In this document: one piece after another, positions 62,485 through 64,000 of the stretch
How the letters are laid out: each line of letters starts with the position of its first letter
Numbering within the stretch: the stretch's first letter is position 1
From: an uncultured beta proteobacterium
GTDB lineage: Bacteria > Pseudomonadota > Gammaproteobacteria > Burkholderiales > Burkholderiaceae_B
Direction of reading: 5' to 3'
Length of the DNA stretch: 64,000 bases
Assembly (NCBI GenBank): GCA_903821335.1
Contig: CAIJKV010000339.1
Coordinates: 1-64,000, forward strand
Made by a program: the position numbers and the translations under genes
Notes under the pieces: model-generated
Database searches by the model: none
The model's input: only the letters and a program-made list of their open reading frames with translations
What the model was told of the DNA's origin: nothing

Positions 62485-63765
62485 GTGCTGAAACTACCCT
62501 ATGAACTCTGGATTGGAGCCCGCTATGCGGGCATGGCTCGTCTGCGCGGTCGTCGCGGCGGACGGGATCGCTTTGTTTCGTTCGTGGCGGCCACGTCGAT
62601 GGCAGGCATTGCGCTGGGCGTGGCAGCCCTGATCGTGGTGTTATCGGTCATGAACGGTTTTCAGAAAGAGGTACGCGACCGGATGTTGTCGGTGCTGCCG
62701 CACGTTGAACTCTACGTGCCTGGAACGGATCCGGAAACTGTCCTGGGCAAATGGACCGAGCTCGCCGACGCGGCACGCCAGTCGCCGTCGGTACTGGCTG
62801 CCGCACCGTTTGTCGCGGCGCAGGGCATGCTGATGCGTGGGCAGGCCATGCGTGGCGTACAGGTGCGCGGCATTGATCCGGCGGCTGAACGGGCGGTGTC
62901 GGACGTCGGCAAGCAAATGGTGACTGGCGCGCTGGCCGAGCTTAAACCTGGCGCCTTCGGTGTGGTCCTCGGCCAGGAACTCGCCGACATCCTCAAGGTG
63001 CGCATCGGCGACACGGTGATGATGCTGGCCCCGCAGGCCAATATCAGTCCGGTTGGTTTTTCGCCCCGGATGCGACAGCTGACGCTGGTCGGCACCTTCC
63101 GGTCCGGGCATTACGAATACGATTCTTCCCTGGTTTTCGTCGATGCCACGGATGCTGCCCGCGTCTTTCGAGATAGCGGCACCGCCGGGGTGAGGTTGCG
63201 GGTCAATGATATGTACCGGGCACCCGAGATCGCGTTGTCGCTCGCGCCGTTGTTGCCGCCCCGCGTGCTGGTGGCCGACTGGTCGCGTAACAACCGCACC
63301 TGGTTTGCCGCCGTGCAGACTGAAAAAAGGATGATGTTCCTGATCCTGGCACTGATTGTTGCCGTGGCCGCCTTCAATCTGCTGTCGTCTCTGGTGATGG
63401 CCGTCAAGGATAAACAGTCCGACATTGCCATTCTTCGAAGTTTTGGCTCGACACCGGGTGAGATCGCAAGAATATTCCTGGTCCAGGGCGCGCTGATCGG
63501 TGTGGTCGGCACCCTGCTGGGTGTGGCCGGCGGGATCGCGATCGCCTACAACATCGACGTGCTGTTGCCCGCGATTGAACGCCTGGTCGGTGTACAGTTT
63601 CTACCCCGTGAGGTCTACTTCATCAGCGAGTTGCCGTCTGATCCCCGGGTGGACGATATCGTCACCATTGGCCTGACCTCGTTACTGATGTCGTTGCTGG
63701 CGACGCTTTACCCCAGCTGGCGCGCCTCGCGCCTGCAACCCGCACAGGTATTGCGACATGACTGA
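62485..63765 (+). CDS. lolC: Lipoprotein-releasing system transmembrane protein LolC/LolE
   Basis: An inner-membrane ABC permease of 426 residues that frees outer-membrane lipoproteins for LolA. It has one helix near residues 32-58 (FVAATSMAGIALGVAALIVVLSVMNGF, split at 20), a large periplasmic domain (60-275) and three helices in the C-terminal part with the FtsX-like block DKQSDIAILRSFGSTPGEIARIF. The start is GTG 62485, which gives MLKLPYELWIGARY. lolD overlaps the end by eight bases. Whether a separate lolE exists cannot be seen, as the window ends in lolD. Confidence 0.94.
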   Translation: MLKLPYELWIGARYAGMARLRGRRGGRDRFVSFVAATSMAGIALGVAALIVVLSVMNGFQKEVRDRMLSVLPHVELYVPGTDPETVLGKWTELADAARQSPSVLAAAPFVAAQGMLMRGQAMRGVQVRGIDPAAERAVSDVGKQMVTGALAELKPGAFGVVLGQELADILKVRIGDTVMMLAPQANISPVGFSPRMRQLTLVGTFRSGHYEYDSSLVFVDATDAARVFRDSGTAGVRLRVNDMYRAPEIALSLAPLLPPRVLVADWSRNNRTWFAAVQTEKRMMFLILALIVAVAAFNLLSSLVMAVKDKQSDIAILRSFGSTPGEIARIFLVQGALIGVVGTLLGVAGGIAIAYNIDVLLPAIERLVGVQFLPREVYFISELPSDPRVDDIVTIGLTSLLMSLLATLYPSWRASRLQPAQVLRHD

Positions 63766-64000
63766 GTTCGCGCTGCAGGCCAGGCACCTGTTCAAACATT
63801 ACGATGAGGGGGCGGCGCGCATTGACGTGTTGCGCGACGTCAGCCTGGCCGTGATCCCCGGCGAAATGGTGGCCATCATTGGTGCTTCCGGTTCAGGTAA
63901 AAGCACCTTGCTCCATACGCTTGGGTTGCTGGACTTGCCCACCTCCGGTGAGGTGATCGTCGCGGGCACGTCCTCCAACGGCCTGAACGAGGCCACACGC
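63758..64000 (+). CDS. lolD: Lipoprotein-releasing ABC transporter ATP-binding protein LolD (partial, runs off the right edge)
   Basis: The first 81 codons are visible. They encode MTEFALQARHLFKHYDEG, then the D-loop-proximal sequence IDVLRDVSLAVIPGEMVAIIG and Walker A GASGSGKST, and HTLGLLDLPTSGEV as in LolD. It starts inside the last codons of lolC (8-base overlap), as expected for the lolCD operon. Confidence 0.92.
   Translation, partial: MTEFALQARHLFKHYDEGAARIDVLRDVSLAVIPGEMVAIIGASGSGKSTLLHTLGLLDLPTSGEVIVAGTSSNGLNEATR

Noticed and set aside
1..64000. Defence island, prophage, integrative element or CRISPR
   Set aside because: Nearly every gene is a recognisable housekeeping gene with uniform composition. 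No integrase, transposase, att-type repeat next to the tRNA, or regularly spaced repeat was seen.

Overview
The window is ordinary core chromosome of a betaproteobacterium. The proteins most resemble Burkholderiales, and an Alcaligenaceae (Bordetella/Achromobacter-like) member is the best guess. The reasons are the gene neighbourhoods (exbB-exbD-lpxK, clpS-clpA, dapC-dapD-prmB, tig-clpP-clpX-lon, the complete iscRSUA-hscBA-fdx operon, and recJ-prfB-lysS), the high-GC codon use and the E. coli-like regulatory signals. No insertion sequence, prophage, CRISPR array or rRNA operon is visible. One tRNA (Leu, anticodon UAG) is present. The taxonomic call is an inference from protein character, not from a database search.

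Layout. 1-2218 (minus): a Trm112-like protein (partial), lpxK, exbD and exbB. 2552-5903 (plus): xseA, sodB and an isolated pcaF-type thiolase. 5942-6677 (minus): a DUF192 protein and a cold-shock protein. 6923-14315 (plus): clpS, clpA, pqiA, pqiB, pqiC in a tight run, then an orphan periplasmic binding protein. 14399-21034 (minus): dut, dedA, coaBC, lspA, ileS and ribF, almost all touching or overlapping. 21097-27386 (plus): purN, an unusual RsmB/NOP-type RNA methyltransferase, a fatty-acid desaturase and uvrD. 27497-34028 (minus): dctA, an ABC-F ATPase, prmB, dapD and dapC. 34104-40810 (plus): tRNA-Leu, tig, clpP, clpX, lon and hslR, a protein quality-control block. 40887-45150 (minus): lexA with a perfect SOS box, an exported-type aldo/keto reductase, a transporter and tyrB. 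45267-56315 (plus): uvrB, a low-molecular-weight phosphatase, the Fe-S assembly operon, then a three-gene unit of HpcH/HpaI aldolase, hydroxypyruvate-isomerase-like protein and a tandem methylglyoxal-synthase-like protein. 56326-62393 (minus): lysS, an SDR, prfB with its programmed frameshift, recJ and an RpfE-like protein. 62485-64000 (plus): lolC and the start of lolD.

How the genes work together. Three themes recur. The first is proteolysis and folding (ClpS-ClpA, Tig, ClpP-ClpX, Lon, Hsp15), with a heat-shock-like promoter in front of lon. The second is envelope biogenesis (LpxK, ExbBD, PqiABC, LspA, LolCD, DapC/DapD). The third is genome maintenance (XseA, UvrD, UvrB, LexA, RecJ, Dut).

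The most unusual item is the gene at 55386-56315. Its C-terminal half keeps every methylglyoxal synthase active-site residue that I can align, while its N-terminal half looks like a second, degenerate copy of the same fold. It overlaps a hydroxypyruvate-isomerase-like gene that follows an aldolase gene, which suggests a small dedicated carbonyl-metabolism operon preceded by a nested inverted repeat. Other oddities are low-complexity extensions built from short tandem DNA repeats on the RNA methyltransferase and on UvrB, a histidine-rich insertion in the ABC-F ATPase, and TGA-containing tetranucleotide repeats that place stop codons in all three frames at the ends of clpX and the ABC-F gene.
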